The position numbers and the translations under genes were made by a program. Source: Chlamydiota bacterium (GTDB taxonomy: Bacteria; Chlamydiota; Chlamydiia; Chlamydiales; JAAZZY01). From it: a DNA stretch of 43,967 nucleotides. Each line of letters begins with the position of its first letter. Position 1 is the stretch's first letter. The stretch covers positions 1 through 43,967 of the forward strand of contig JAJACV010000002.1 in NCBI GenBank assembly GCA_022601335.1, read 5' to 3'. Below the pieces are notes generated by a model. It had not been told where the DNA came from, made no database searches, and saw only the letters and a list, made by a program, of their open reading frames with translations. This document shows positions 7,533 through 17,011 of this stretch, in pieces.

Positions 7533-8666
7533 TTAATCTTCCTCTTCTTCTAAAGCTTCATCTAATTCTTCTAAAACATCTAAAAATGCATTCAGGATTT
7601 CCTGTCGATGTTTAATGCTTTTATAGAGTTTGGGAGCCACACCTCGAACGGCATCTCTAAACTGAGTGTAAACTAAAACCTGAGCTACAATATCTTCATC
7701 AACTCCCATTTCTGGTGAAAGTTTTAACACCTTTACCGCAGACGGGTGGCGCTCTTCAATGAATCGCATGAAAAGTTTCGCCATCAATTCGAAGTTGAGT
7801 TCTTTTGGAAAATAGAGGTCATTTTGATCAAATCCTCTATAGAGTAGATTCATTCTGCCTTTGAAAAAAAGATAGACTGCAAAAATAGCTTGCAGGCTTG
7901 TTGTCTCTGTCATTAGTCTGTACAAAAGAGCCTTTGGAATGGAGGAGCCTTTGGCTTTAAGATCACGACTGAGTGAATTAAGCAAAAATTTAATAGCTTT
8001 CTTTAAATCCTCAAAATTAAATAATTTAGCAAGCTCTTCAAATAATTGATTAGGAGTTCTGGGATTTCCAGTGATTTCTCGGTAGAGATCCCTTAGAGCT
8101 GTTGGGCTGCCCAGGCCCTGAGCCGAAAAAGCACGAGCCTCTTGGGTTATATTTTTACCCGCTTTAATTTCTCTACCAAAAAGCTCATTGAATTCAGAGC
8201 GTGTTTCTCTGATTTTCTCAATTTGAGTATCTTCAGAAATCTTTTCCAAGTACTCAAGCGCATCATCTGCCAATGAATAATCTGAGTAAACTTCTAGAAC
8301 TTTTTCTAAGATTTCTTTGGTGCTATCTGACTCTTGTAGATGAGCTTTTAGAATAAGTAATGACTTGATATCCAGCTCAGGATTGAGTTCCGCATCAGCT
8401 AAAGGAAGTGGGTCATTTTCTTCTATTCCAAATAAACCTGCTTTATTAAGAGCCGCTTCATCTTTTCCAGTTCTTTCCTCTAATGTTTTTGACTTCGCTT
8501 TCATTTCCTTTTCAATCATTGCCGTAATGTACTGGTTGCCCTCTTCAGCTTCGACGGCAATGGCTTCTTGGCTTGAGACTTGTCGAGCGAATTGACGCAT
8601 TTGTTTTTCCATAGCGGAATGTCTTTTTATTTCCGAAGGGTTGATGCCTGGGTTAGAAAAACTCAT
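7533..8666 (-). CDS. copN: Type III secretion gatekeeper SctW (CopN/LcrE, YopN-TyeA fusion type)
   Basis: The 377-residue helical protein has a disordered N-terminal secretion region (SFSNPGINPSEIKRHSAMEK), a HrpJ-like domain at about residues 60-270 and a TyeA-like C-terminal part (about 285-370, ending in a run of acidic residues). Single-chain YopN+TyeA organisation is typical of CopN, which plugs the secretion apparatus until host contact and is itself secreted. It is shorter than the roughly 420 residues of Chlamydia CopN. It lies between sctV and the chaperone gene, with 12 bases to sctV. GAG seven bases upstream of the ATG is a modest ribosome site. Confidence 0.9.
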   Translation of the reverse strand: MSFSNPGINPSEIKRHSAMEKQMRQFARQVSSQEAIAVEAEEGNQYITAMIEKEMKAKSKTLEERTGKDEAALNKAGLFGIEENDPLPLADAELNPELDIKSLLILKAHLQESDSTKEILEKVLEVYSDYSLADDALEYLEKISEDTQIEKIRETRSEFNELFGREIKAGKNITQEARAFSAQGLGSPTALRDLYREITGNPRTPNQLFEELAKLFNFEDLKKAIKFLLNSLSRDLKAKGSSIPKALLYRLMTETTSLQAIFAVYLFFKGRMNLLYRGFDQNDLYFPKELNFELMAKLFMRFIEERHPSAVKVLKLSPEMGVDEDIVAQVLVYTQFRDAVRGVAPKLYKSIKHRQEILNAFLDVLEELDEALEEEED

Positions 8667-8678
8667 TTAAAATCTCAA

Positions 8679-10805
8679 CTAGGTTATTTGGATGCGTCCT
8701 AATGGAAGAACTTTTATCTCAGGAACAATTTCGTTAAAGGAAAGAACCGAAAGGTAGGGAAAATCTGACTCTACAAGTTTGCGAACAAATCGTCGTACTT
8801 CAATTCCAGTAAGCAAGACAGGAGGTTGAGCTCCTGGTTGAGGAGGGACAATTGTTTTTCTAAGAGCTTGTAATATAATCTGATTGGAATCAGGGTCTAA
8901 AGAAATATAAGAGCCTGAAGATGTTTGTTTAATTCCACCGCGGACAATATCTTCGATTTCTGGATCCAACATATAAACGGAGAGTACGGATTGACCTTGA
9001 GAGTATTTGTAGCTAATATATCTCTTCAAAGAGGTACGGATATACTCAGTGAGCATAACCGTGTCTTTTTCACTTTGTGCCCATTCACTTAAAGATTCCA
9101 TAATGGTTTTGAGGTCTTTAATCGAAACTTGTTCTTGAACTAAACGCTTGAAAATTTCAGTTAATTTCTGAAGGGGAATTAAACGTGTCACTTCACGAAT
9201 TAAGTCCGGGTACGATTTTTCTAAAAATTCAAGCATAGAGCGGACCTCTTGGATACCCAAAAATTCAGATGCATAATGCTTAAAGAAATGAGAGAGATGA
9301 AGAACGATCACTTCAATCGTCGTCCAGTACTTAATACTCGCTTTGTCAAGTATATCGCGCTTTTTATTTTCAACCCAATAGCTAGGCATATTTAATGAGT
9401 TCGTGTAGCTCATATGAGCGAGATTGTATCGCTTTAATGTTTCCTCAGATTCATTGGTTAAAACGTAATCTTTGATTATTTGACCCTTTTGAATAGGGAC
9501 TTCATTGAGCAAAATACTATATTCATTTTCTTTAATATTGGGAGAGTTATATCGAACGTGAACACCAGGAAAACGAACTCCTAAGTCTTGATAAAGTGCT
9601 TGGCGCATTTGGGGAATCATAGTTTCAATATGAGTCGTTTGCTTATTTTTTTTGTCAGTCATGATAATCTTACTGATATGACTACCCAGCTCTAAAATGA
9701 TTGGAAGTGTTAGAGCGTACTGACCCGTAGACTCTCCAGGTAACATCTCATGCCCTGGGACTGATGTATCTTGTGAAGCTGCACCTGCGCCAGCCTTTGA
9801 AAGTTTGAGTTTGTCGGCACGAAAAAGGCTCACTCCCATACCTCCTATAATAGTAGCTAATATAGCAAAAGGAATAAATGGAAAGGCTTTAATGGACCCT
9901 ATCCCTAAGAGAACAAGAGCTGCTAAAATAAGCGCTTTTGGCTGACTCAAAATCTGTTTGGAAATTTCACTCCCCAAATTAGAGTCTTTTTCCGAGCTAG
10001 AAACACGTGTGGTCACAATACCTGCACAAACAGCAATAAGAATCGCGGGAACCTGCGAGACCAATCCATCCCCAATAGATAAAAGAGAATAAACCTTGGC
10101 CGCTGTTCCAGCTGACATACCGTGCTGAGCCATTCCAATAATCAATCCACCCACAATGTTAATGAGGGTAATAACAATCCCCGCTATAGCATCCCCTTTA
10201 ACAAACTTCATCGCTCCATCCATGGAACCGTAGAGTTCACTCTCTCGAGTTAAGAGAAGCCTTTTATCGCGCGCTTGATTGGCATCTAAGATGCCCGCTC
10301 GCATATCAGCATCAATACTCATCTGCTTACCAGGCATCGCATCTAATCGAAAACGTGCGGCAACTTCAGCAACCCGCTCAGCCCCTTTTGTCACTACAAT
10401 GAACTGAACGAGTGTGATAATCAAAAAGATGACACCTCCAACTACATAGTTTCCCCCGACGACGAACTCTCCAAAGGCTTCAATGATGTCACCTGCATAA
10501 GCGTGAAGAAGAATCTGGCGTGTGGATGCAATATTAATGCCCAAACGATAAAGCGTGGTAATCAAAAGTATGGAAGGAAACATCGAGAGCTCAATCGCAT
10601 TGGGTATATAGAGCGAGAGCATGATGAGAGATATGGCTACTGTAAGATTGACAGCAAGTAGTACGTCTATTAAGGGCGGTGGCACGGGCAAGATGATCAT
10701 CGTAATAATACCGATGATGAAAAAAGCTAAGACAATATCAGCTGATTGAGAAATCTTTTTGAAGGCGCCGTGGCCTGCTAATAAATGTTTAAACGATCGC
10801 AACAT
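8679..10805 (-). CDS. sctV: Type III secretion export apparatus protein SctV (CdsV/LcrD, FHIPEP family)
   Basis: This is the major export gate, with eight or so membrane helices in the first 330 residues and a large cytoplasmic ring-forming domain. Visible family motifs are the cytoplasmic FHIPEP segment (TKGAERVAEVAARFRLDAMPGK-type stretch, with M-P-G-K-Q-M-S-I-D-A-D-M-R-A-G), the region E-L-Y-G-S-M-D-G-A-M-K-F-V-K-G-D, and S-I-G-D-G-L-V-S-Q-V-P. I placed the start at the ATG at 10805 (708 residues). It has AGGA about 8 bases upstream, matches the expected family length and leaves an 11-base gap to sctU. The longer frame from 10844 overlaps sctU by 28 bases. It binds chaperone-effector complexes and gatekeeper in characterised systems. 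Confidence 0.96.
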   Translation of the reverse strand: MLRSFKHLLAGHGAFKKISQSADIVLAFFIIGIITMIILPVPPPLIDVLLAVNLTVAISLIMLSLYIPNAIELSMFPSILLITTLYRLGINIASTRQILLHAYAGDIIEAFGEFVVGGNYVVGGVIFLIITLVQFIVVTKGAERVAEVAARFRLDAMPGKQMSIDADMRAGILDANQARDKRLLLTRESELYGSMDGAMKFVKGDAIAGIVITLINIVGGLIIGMAQHGMSAGTAAKVYSLLSIGDGLVSQVPAILIAVCAGIVTTRVSSSEKDSNLGSEISKQILSQPKALILAALVLLGIGSIKAFPFIPFAILATIIGGMGVSLFRADKLKLSKAGAGAASQDTSVPGHEMLPGESTGQYALTLPIILELGSHISKIIMTDKKNKQTTHIETMIPQMRQALYQDLGVRFPGVHVRYNSPNIKENEYSILLNEVPIQKGQIIKDYVLTNESEETLKRYNLAHMSYTNSLNMPSYWVENKKRDILDKASIKYWTTIEVIVLHLSHFFKHYASEFLGIQEVRSMLEFLEKSYPDLIREVTRLIPLQKLTEIFKRLVQEQVSIKDLKTIMESLSEWAQSEKDTVMLTEYIRTSLKRYISYKYSQGQSVLSVYMLDPEIEDIVRGGIKQTSSGSYISLDPDSNQIILQALRKTIVPPQPGAQPPVLLTGIEVRRFVRKLVESDFPYLSVLSFNEIVPEIKVLPLGRIQIT

Positions 10806-10816
10806 ATATTTTTTTC

Positions 10817-11866
10817 CTACTCCGTTTCTAAAGAAGCGAGCCATTTCAAAATTTCAGCTACAGCTTCATAGGTATCTCTTGGAATGTATCGCCCCACTTT
10901 ACCCTCTTTAATCAACTGCCGTGCAAGCGGAACGTTGCGGACAATGGGGATATGATGAGCCTCAGCTTCCCTTATTATTATTTCTGCGATTTTACCGCTA
11001 CCTTTTACCAATATTTTAGGTGCAGGTTGAATCTCAGCGTCGTATTCAAAGGCCACAGCGAAGTGCGTCGGATTTGTAATAACCGCTTTTGACTTTTTAA
11101 CATTGTTCACAGAACCTTCTTCATAAGCAATTTCCTGACCAATCTGTCTTCTTCTACCTTTAATATGCGGATCGCCCTCGGTGTCCTTGTATTCTTGTTT
11201 GACCTCAAACTTTTCCATCTTCATTTCTTTAGCAAAGTTCATTTTTTGATAAATAATATCAAAAATAGCAATCGCAATAAAAAAAAGACCGACACGAATA
11301 ATAACTTTAACTAAGAAATAGTTGAAAATAACAGCGCTACCTAAAACAGGAAGTCCCGCAGCAAAAATAATTTCTCGAATATCGCCCTTTATCGTGAAAT
11401 AAATAATGACAACAACGCCTGAAATTTTCAAAATTTGCTTGATAAGCTCCACGAGCGTTTTGAGCTTAAATTTAGCTTTTAAATTGTCTATAGGATTTAA
11501 TCGCTTTAGATCCGGTTTCATAGCCTCGAAAGAAAAAAGAGGACCTACGACAATTACATTAGCTATCACTCCTGTTATAACGGTAATAAGTAAGATGGGA
11601 AGGCTGATTTTTAGAATGATACGCAGTCCTGCACCTGCATAATTCACAAGAGTTGTTGGAAGGTCTGCAGAAGTTCTAAATGCTTGAAAAGAATTGATTA
11701 TATAAGCACCTAAATCTTGTGCAATATTTTTAGCCATTGAAAGTGTTACAGATATAGCCACAATAAATGTAAATGCAGCGGGTAAATCTTGCGATTTCGC
11801 AACTTGTCCCTTCTTTCGGGCATCCCGCAGTTTCTTCGGGGTTGCTTTTTCACTTTTCTCAGCCAT
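10817..11866 (-). CDS. sctU: Type III secretion switch protein SctU (CdsU/YscU)
   Basis: The 349-residue protein has a basic N-terminus (EKSEKATPKKLRDARKKGQV) typical of FlhB/YscU. Four membrane segments follow at about residues 30-50, 80-108, 148-178 and 185-207. A cytoplasmic domain carries the autocleavage site Asn-Pro-Thr-His at residues 265-268 (ITNPTHFAVAF; bases 11063-11074). Cleavage between Asn and Pro drives the substrate-specificity switch in the family. First gene of the minus-strand secretion operon, with the 287-base divergent region to ychF on its 5' side. No good Shine-Dalgarno precedes this ATG. Confidence 0.96.
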   Translation of the reverse strand: MAEKSEKATPKKLRDARKKGQVAKSQDLPAAFTFIVAISVTLSMAKNIAQDLGAYIINSFQAFRTSADLPTTLVNYAGAGLRIILKISLPILLITVITGVIANVIVVGPLFSFEAMKPDLKRLNPIDNLKAKFKLKTLVELIKQILKISGVVVIIYFTIKGDIREIIFAAGLPVLGSAVIFNYFLVKVIIRVGLFFIAIAIFDIIYQKMNFAKEMKMEKFEVKQEYKDTEGDPHIKGRRRQIGQEIAYEEGSVNNVKKSKAVITNPTHFAVAFEYDAEIQPAPKILVKGSGKIAEIIIREAEAHHIPIVRNVPLARQLIKEGKVGRYIPRDTYEAVAEILKWLASLETE

Positions 11867-11970
11867 TTAGTGCTTTTTGTTTTTTATTTGTAATTTAATG
11901 AATCCTCTTTACATAGACAATTCTTATTTTTAAGGATAGAAATTTAGAGCAATCTCTATATAAGTATTTT

Positions 11971-12010
11971 TTTACTAGAACTTACAAAGAGCTTGTAATC
12001 TTCTAGTAAA
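11971..12010. promoter_or_regulatory. Long imperfect hairpin/dyad in the sctU-ychF divergent region
   Basis: TTTACTAGAA (11971-11980) pairs perfectly with TTCTAGTAAA (12001-12010). Inside it TTACAA (11982-11987) pairs with TTGTAA (11993-11998). Only one base on the left and two on the right are unpaired, and the loop is five bases. That gives 16 base pairs. It lies between two genes transcribed away from each other, so a terminator is not needed here. An operator or a structured 5' leader controlling the secretion operon and/or ychF is the plausible reading, but this is inference. The rest of 11867-12153 is AT-rich with no gene. Confidence 0.5.
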
Positions 12011-12153
12011 TAAGTAATTATCTCTTTTTAAAAAAGTTGTAATAGGTTAATCTAGTCTCTAATTTTCTTTATTAATTGAGTTAGCGAGTTTAACCGTCGC
12101 TCTTTAATTCAGTTGTTAAAATCTCATAATTATAAATCGTGATAGGATAAGAA

Positions 12154-13248
12154 ATGACTAGTTTAAATTGTGGTATTGTGGGCCTTCCAAATGTTGGAAA
12201 ATCAACTTTATTTAACGCTTTGACCTCGACTGTTGCCGAGGCCTCCAATTATCCTTTTTGTACCATTGATCCCAATGTTGGTATTGTTGAAATCAAAGAT
12301 GATAGGCTAGAGAATCTTTCTGAAATTTCACAAAGTAGCAAAATAATTTATGCAAACATGCAGTTTATTGATATTGCAGGCTTGGTGAAAGGAGCCTCTA
12401 AGGGGGAAGGTTTAGGAAACAAATTTCTAGCAAATATACGAGAAGTCGATGCCATTATCCATGTGGTGCGTTGCTTTGAAGATGACAATATCGTTCACGT
12501 CGCAGGTCAAATAGATCCCATAGAAGATATAGAGACTATTAATTTAGAACTTGTATTAGCAGACCTTCAAATGGTGGATAATATTTTAGTGAAGCTAGAG
12601 AGACAAGCGCGTGGAGACAAAACGCTTCAAGAAAAGAGAGACTTACTTCTGCGTATTAAAGACGTTCTTAATGAGAATAAAACATTGAGAAGTCAAAGCT
12701 TTACGCCTCATGAATTAGAGTTATTAAATACCTATTCATTTCTAACTATAAAGAAGGTTCTTTATGCAACAAATGTATCTGAAGAAGATTTGCCTCACTA
12801 TGATAACAAATTTGTACAAAAAGTACGTGATTATGCCGAGGCCGAAGGAAGTGAAGTGATTCCGATTTGTGCTAAGATAGAATCAGAAATCGTTGAACTT
12901 GATGAAGATGATCAGAATGAGATGCTTGAAAGTTTAGGTTTGACAGAATCTGGTTTGAGTAGACTCGTTAGATCGTCGTTTAAATTGCTTGGGTTAATTA
13001 CATTTTTAACAACAGGAAAACAAGAGACTCGCGCATGGACTCTTAAAGAGGGCATGACAGCTCCTGAAGCTGCTGGCAGAATTCATACAGATATTCAAAA
13101 AGGGTTCATTCGAGCTGAAGTTATTAAATATCCAGATTTTTTGGCGGCAGGAGGTCGCTCAAAGGCTAAAGATCAGGGGCTTTTAGCAACAGAGGGAAAG
13201 GAATATATTGTCCAAGATGGCGATGTCATTCTCTTTTTACATAACTAA
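12154..13248 (+). CDS. ychF: Redox-regulated ATPase/GTPase YchF (OLA1 family)
   Basis: The 364-residue protein has G1 [10 protein letters not shown] at residues 8-17, G3 D-I-A-G-L near residue 73, and the unusual N-x-x-E specificity motif (ATNVSEED) replacing NKxD, which underlies ATP preference in this family. A coiled-coil insertion follows at about 125-200, and a C-terminal TGS domain carries the [10 protein letters not shown] and L-L-A-T-E-G-K-E-Y motifs. Length matches the family (about 363). YchF binds ribosomes and is linked to stress responses in other bacteria. It is next to sctU in Chlamydia too (divergent or adjacent). Confidence 0.97.
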   Translation: MTSLNCGIVGLPNVGKSTLFNALTSTVAEASNYPFCTIDPNVGIVEIKDDRLENLSEISQSSKIIYANMQFIDIAGLVKGASKGEGLGNKFLANIREVDAIIHVVRCFEDDNIVHVAGQIDPIEDIETINLELVLADLQMVDNILVKLERQARGDKTLQEKRDLLLRIKDVLNENKTLRSQSFTPHELELLNTYSFLTIKKVLYATNVSEEDLPHYDNKFVQKVRDYAEAEGSEVIPICAKIESEIVELDEDDQNEMLESLGLTESGLSRLVRSSFKLLGLITFLTTGKQETRAWTLKEGMTAPEAAGRIHTDIQKGFIRAEVIKYPDFLAAGGRSKAKDQGLLATEGKEYIVQDGDVILFLHN

Positions 13249-13250
13249 AA

Positions 13251-13282
13251 AAGGGCCTAAAGAATGACTCCTTTATGCCCTT
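13251..13282. terminator. Hairpin between ychF and the 38-residue gene
   Basis: AAGGGCCTAAAG (13251-13262) pairs with CTTTATGCCCTT (13271-13282), with one mismatch and an 8-base loop. On the minus strand it is followed by TTTT, so it fits a terminator of the minus-strand small gene ending at 13315. On the plus strand it sits 3 bases after the ychF stop but lacks a T-run. Confidence 0.6.
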
Positions 13283-13314
13283 AATCAAACGTTATCCGTT
13301 AAACATCTATTGAT

Positions 13315-13431
13315 TTAAATCAAATCTCTATGGACTCTATTTGTTTTTTGAGGAGTCGCTCTGCTAGATTTGCGATATTTACGAGTTGGTTTTCTACGAA
13401 TTGTTTTTTTTGTTTTTCTATGATGTTTCAT
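13315..13431 (-). CDS. 38-residue Arg/Lys-rich protein, unknown function
   Basis: The ATG at 13431 is preceded by AGGGAGA at a good distance, and the frame runs 38 codons to TAA. Sixteen of the 38 residues are Lys or Arg and three are His, with a single acidic residue (MKHHRKTKKTIRRKPTRKYR at the start, V-H-R-D-L-I at the end). The combination of ribosome site, tight composition and a hairpin downstream supports a real gene. It resembles small ribosomal or nucleoid-associated proteins in composition, but I cannot match it to bL34, bL36, THX or a histone-like Hc protein. It is too short for usual gene-length thresholds. The 202 bases upstream (13432-13633) hold no other gene that I can see. 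Confidence 0.6.
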   Translation of the reverse strand: MKHHRKTKKTIRRKPTRKYRKSSRATPQKTNRVHRDLI

Positions 13432-13633
13432 AGTTTTTCTCCCTAATAGGTTATTTTTACAGAGTCCTTGGACTCCAAAAAACAACCTGCTTTTTTTTGA
13501 AATTATTCAAATTTAGAAGGTTACAACTATTGACCATGTCAATAAATCTCCCCCTCAGTTCTGACTATGTTGAAACCAGAATGATTTTTTCAAGAAGAAA
13601 ATTATATTACTTAATTAATTCATTATAAGAATG

Positions 13634-14425
13634 TTAAGGAAAATGATCGAAAGCTGTATCTCTACTAGGTTCACTTTCTTTGCTCTCTTCAAATGAGTCC
13701 CTTTTGACTGGATAATAAAGTTCAAAAGGGGAAGTAAAACTACCATCCCCAATCTTACTTTCAGTCTGATATGGAGTTTGAGGTCTAGAAGCTTGTAAAG
13801 ATTGAGTGATTCGCCAAACAGCTGGGTTTTTGTCGGAATTCGAAGATTTGATTACTGCTAACGAGATGCTATGGCAGCGGCTGGTTGTATCCGTAGATAG
13901 AATTAAAAAATTATATGAAACTTCTCCTATAGAGGCTTGAATGTGAGCCCCGCCTCCTTGCTCTGTTTCGTGACGAGAAAGAGTAAGTAATTGAATGGTT
14001 TTAGGGCCGCTTGACACAGTTGGAGTGGATTCAGATAGTTTTTTCAAAGGAATTTCATCCCATCCATCATCATTTTTCGTTGAAATATAAATGCCTATGC
14101 AGTGAGTGCCGGTAGTGTCAAAATAATTTACGGAACATGGCTTGCGCAAAAGAGTATCCAATGCAAGTAATACGGTTTTTTTTCCTTCTTCACCATATCC
14201 ATTAGTTATTATGTTTTTGCTTAAATGTCGGCCAATGAAGGTATTATCATAATCAAAATCGGTTATCAAATCTGGCTCTTGAGATGGATGTAAAAGAGGG
14301 TCTCCTCGGAGTATCTCCATCCATTTTTTATTTATGAGTGGTGAGGTTTCAGAAATAGGTTTTGCTTTTTTTTCGTCTATAGGTTTCGAAAAGAAACAAG
14401 GGAATATACTTTTACAAATAAACAT
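13634..14425 (-). CDS. Hypothetical protein, 263 residues
   Basis: I do not recognise this protein. AGG lies 8 bases upstream of its ATG. The N-terminus (MFICKSIFPCFFSK) is hydrophobic and Cys-containing but too short for a clear signal peptide. The middle is mixed alpha/beta (for example KTVLLALDTLLRKP, THCIGIYIST, SYNFLILSTDTTSRCHSISLAV). The last 60 or so residues are polar and probably disordered (EESKESEPSRD). It lies 58 bases downstream of glk on the same strand and so may be the last gene of the sugar operon. A TATACT box at the end of that gap leaves open a separate promoter. A secreted effector is possible but not supported by any motif. Confidence 0.6.
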   Translation of the reverse strand: MFICKSIFPCFFSKPIDEKKAKPISETSPLINKKWMEILRGDPLLHPSQEPDLITDFDYDNTFIGRHLSKNIITNGYGEEGKKTVLLALDTLLRKPCSVNYFDTTGTHCIGIYISTKNDDGWDEIPLKKLSESTPTVSSGPKTIQLLTLSRHETEQGGGAHIQASIGEVSYNFLILSTDTTSRCHSISLAVIKSSNSDKNPAVWRITQSLQASRPQTPYQTESKIGDGSFTSPFELYYPVKRDSFEESKESEPSRDTAFDHFP

Positions 14426-14483
14426 AAAAACCTTCCATTAAAAAAAATAGTATAATTAAAGGAAGAATTTAACCGGAACGGTT

Positions 14484-15464
14484 TTAATTTAAATGTTGGT
14501 GAAAAGCGCACGCGCCAGCTCCCAAAAGAGCTGTTTTGTCATTAAGAATCACTGAGATAGGGATTGTTTTAAGAAAGGAGGAAAAGCGACCTTTATTTAA
14601 GAAAGCATCGAGGAAAAGAGGGGATTCAAGGGACTTTAAAATTTTAGGAGCGATACCTCCACCTAAATAAACACCTCCAAACGCCATAAATTTTAGAGCT
14701 AAATTTCCAGCAGCTGCGCCATAAAATGAGATCATTTGGTCCAAAGCCTTTACTGATAGTTCATCACTTTTATCGAGTGCATGCTCAGAGATAACAAAGG
14801 GAGGCGCTTTCTCTTTCATTTCTTGAGTGAGCTGTTGAGACACTTTATTAGGATATTTTGAAGATAGAAATTGGTAGATATTTTGAAGTCCTTGACCTGA
14901 AAGAACACGCTCGTATGAGACATGCCCGAAGGACTCCCTAAGAAATTTTAATAACTCTATTTCATTATCTGTTTGTGCAGCAAAGTCTACATGCCCTCCC
15001 TCGCAAGCAAAAGGAAGATGCTTGTTTCCATTAAAATAGAGGCCAGCTTCCCCAAGCCCTGTTCCAGCTGAAATTAAGGCGCGGTTTCCCTTTGAATTTG
15101 AATCTCCTTTTTGAAGAATATGCAACTCATTGTCTTTTAGAGTAGAGATTCCCCAAGCATTGGCTTCTAGATCATTGATGAGACATACAGGAGATTTGGT
15201 AATTTCAGAGAGTATTTTTGCATCGACTTGCCAAGGAAGATTTGTTGTTTTTACCTGCCCATTATGTACGGGACCCGCAATGCCAAAAGCTGCAGAGGTT
15301 ATCTTTGAGGGGTGCTTTGTGAGAAAATCTTTAACGATTTCATCTAAACCTTTGTGGTCTTGACTAGGATACTTTTCTTCAAATTGGATGAAAAGTTTAT
15401 CTCCAGAGGGTTCGAAAAGGGCTAGATTGGTTTTTGTTCCTCCTATATCCCCACCTAAAAACAT
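14484..15464 (-). CDS. glk: Glucokinase (Glk, ROK-unrelated bacterial type)
   Basis: The product (326 residues from the ATG at 15464) opens with the phosphate-binding motif GGDIGGTKTNLALF. It has the catalytic-type Asp in C-L-I-N-D-L-E-A-N-A-W, the G-T-G-L-G-E-A-G motif, G-G-H-V-D-F and the C-terminal G-G-G-I-A-P. It phosphorylates glucose to glucose-6-phosphate with ATP in the cytosol. I chose the ATG because GGAGAG precedes it by five or six bases, and its A overlaps the zwf stop (TAATG), giving translational coupling. The GTG at 15476 is the alternative. It is the natural partner of the glucoamylase upstream, which yields free glucose. Confidence 0.93.
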   Translation of the reverse strand: MFLGGDIGGTKTNLALFEPSGDKLFIQFEEKYPSQDHKGLDEIVKDFLTKHPSKITSAAFGIAGPVHNGQVKTTNLPWQVDAKILSEITKSPVCLINDLEANAWGISTLKDNELHILQKGDSNSKGNRALISAGTGLGEAGLYFNGNKHLPFACEGGHVDFAAQTDNEIELLKFLRESFGHVSYERVLSGQGLQNIYQFLSSKYPNKVSQQLTQEMKEKAPPFVISEHALDKSDELSVKALDQMISFYGAAAGNLALKFMAFGGVYLGGGIAPKILKSLESPLFLDAFLNKGRFSSFLKTIPISVILNDKTALLGAGACAFHQHLN

Positions 15465-16999
15465 TAATCTCTCCACTTGTGACCATCGTTTTCGATGAGT
15501 TTATAAGCAGCATCAGGGCCCCATGAGCCTGAAGCGTAGTTAGGGAAATCTGCAGGAGGATTTTTGCTCCAATGATCTAATATAGGTTGAGTAATTTCCC
15601 AGGCTCTTTCAACTAAATCTGATCTGGAAAATAACGTGGGATCGTTCATCATGGCATCGTATAGCAAAATTTCATACCCAGTAGACGTGCCACCTTCTTG
15701 TGTGTCAAACGATTCTGAGTAATCAAAGTGCATTTTTACAGGCTGAAGACTCATTTTAGTGCCAGGAATTTTGGCTTTCAAAAGTAGCGTAATCGCTTGT
15801 TTAGGCTGTAAAAAAAAGCGCAATTCGTTGGTGAGAACTTCATCTGTTTTAGGAATCTTAAATAATCGTTTTGGAGCTGCCTTAAAGTGAATAATAACTT
15901 TACCTACTTTCTCCTTGAGGTGTTTTCCTGTTCGAATATAAAAAGGAACTCCAGCCCATCTCCAGTTATCTACAAAAATTTTAAAGGCACAAAAGGTTTC
16001 AGTATTGGACTGTTTGTCTACATTTTCTTCATCGCGATAAGCGATCGCATCTTTGTCTTTTACTTTGCCAGGCCCGTACTGCCCACGTACTGTTTGCTTT
16101 GCAACCTCTTCTTCTGTAAGTGGAGTGATAGATTCTAGTACTGAAATCTTACAGTTTCTAATAGCATTGGCAGAGAAACTTCCAGGCGCTTCCATACATA
16201 GATAGCTTAGAATTTGAAGGATATGATTTTGAAACATATCACGCAAGGCGCCAGCTTTGTCGTAGTAATCGCCGCGCTTTTCAACACCTACTTCTTCAGC
16301 TACAGTAATTTGAACATGATCAATGTATTTGCGATTCCAAACGGGTTCGAAAATACCATTCCCAAAACGAAAAGCTAAAAGATTTTGAACAGTCTCTTTG
16401 CCAAGATAGTGATCTATACGCCAAATTTGATCTTCAGCCCAATGCTGATGTAAGCTTTGATTGAGCTCCAAAGCACTTTTTAAATCTCTTCCAAAAGGCT
16501 TTTCCAAAATCAAACGAGTGGTCCTATTTTCAAGTTTAGAAAGTCCTGCTTCACCTAAGTGATTGGAAATCATTTGAAAAATAGCCGGAGAAACAGCAAG
16601 GTAGTAGGTGACTACCACTTTTGCATTGCACTTTTTATCGAACTCTTCAATTTTTTTCTTGAGATCTTCATAGAGTTGTGGATTGTCGAAGTCACCTTGT
16701 TGGTAGTATAAATTAGGTCCCAACTTCTCATAGAGAGATTGATCAAATTTTCGTTTTCCAAACTCTTGCAAATCTTTAGATATTTTATCTCTAAAGCCAG
16801 CATCATCCATTTGATCCTTAGCGAGTCCAAGGATATTGAAGTGATCTGGAAGAGCTTCGTGGAATGCAAGATTGTAAACAGCTGGCATTAGCAAGCGTTT
16901 TGTTAAATCGCCCGAAGCTCCAAATAGAATAAATAGATGAGGGTCTTTTGGTTTTTCTACACTTGCTTGATCAGACTCTTCGTTATACACTTTTATCAT
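15464..16999 (-). CDS. zwf: Glucose-6-phosphate 1-dehydrogenase
   Basis: The 511-residue protein carries the NAD(P)-binding motif GASGDLTKRLLMPA (residues 28-41), the active-site signature RIDHYLGKETVQNLLAFRF, and the later GVPFYIRTGKHL segment. Length matches the family. It oxidises glucose-6-phosphate to 6-phosphogluconolactone, feeding the oxidative pentose phosphate pathway. In Chlamydia zwf is followed by the lactonase gene devB/pgl; here glk follows instead, and no pgl is in the window. The gap to gnd is 12 bases and AGGA lies 12 bases upstream of the ATG. Confidence 0.97.
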   Translation of the reverse strand: MIKVYNEESDQASVEKPKDPHLFILFGASGDLTKRLLMPAVYNLAFHEALPDHFNILGLAKDQMDDAGFRDKISKDLQEFGKRKFDQSLYEKLGPNLYYQQGDFDNPQLYEDLKKKIEEFDKKCNAKVVVTYYLAVSPAIFQMISNHLGEAGLSKLENRTTRLILEKPFGRDLKSALELNQSLHQHWAEDQIWRIDHYLGKETVQNLLAFRFGNGIFEPVWNRKYIDHVQITVAEEVGVEKRGDYYDKAGALRDMFQNHILQILSYLCMEAPGSFSANAIRNCKISVLESITPLTEEEVAKQTVRGQYGPGKVKDKDAIAYRDEENVDKQSNTETFCAFKIFVDNWRWAGVPFYIRTGKHLKEKVGKVIIHFKAAPKRLFKIPKTDEVLTNELRFFLQPKQAITLLLKAKIPGTKMSLQPVKMHFDYSESFDTQEGGTSTGYEILLYDAMMNDPTLFSRSDLVERAWEITQPILDHWSKNPPADFPNYASGSWGPDAAYKLIENDGHKWRD

Positions 17000-17011
17000 G
17001 TAATTAAATTC

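Noticed and set aside
14467..14492. Palindrome AACCG-GAA-CGGTT between glk and the next gene
   Set aside because: The GC stem is only five pairs and no T-run follows on the minus strand, so a terminator call was not justified.
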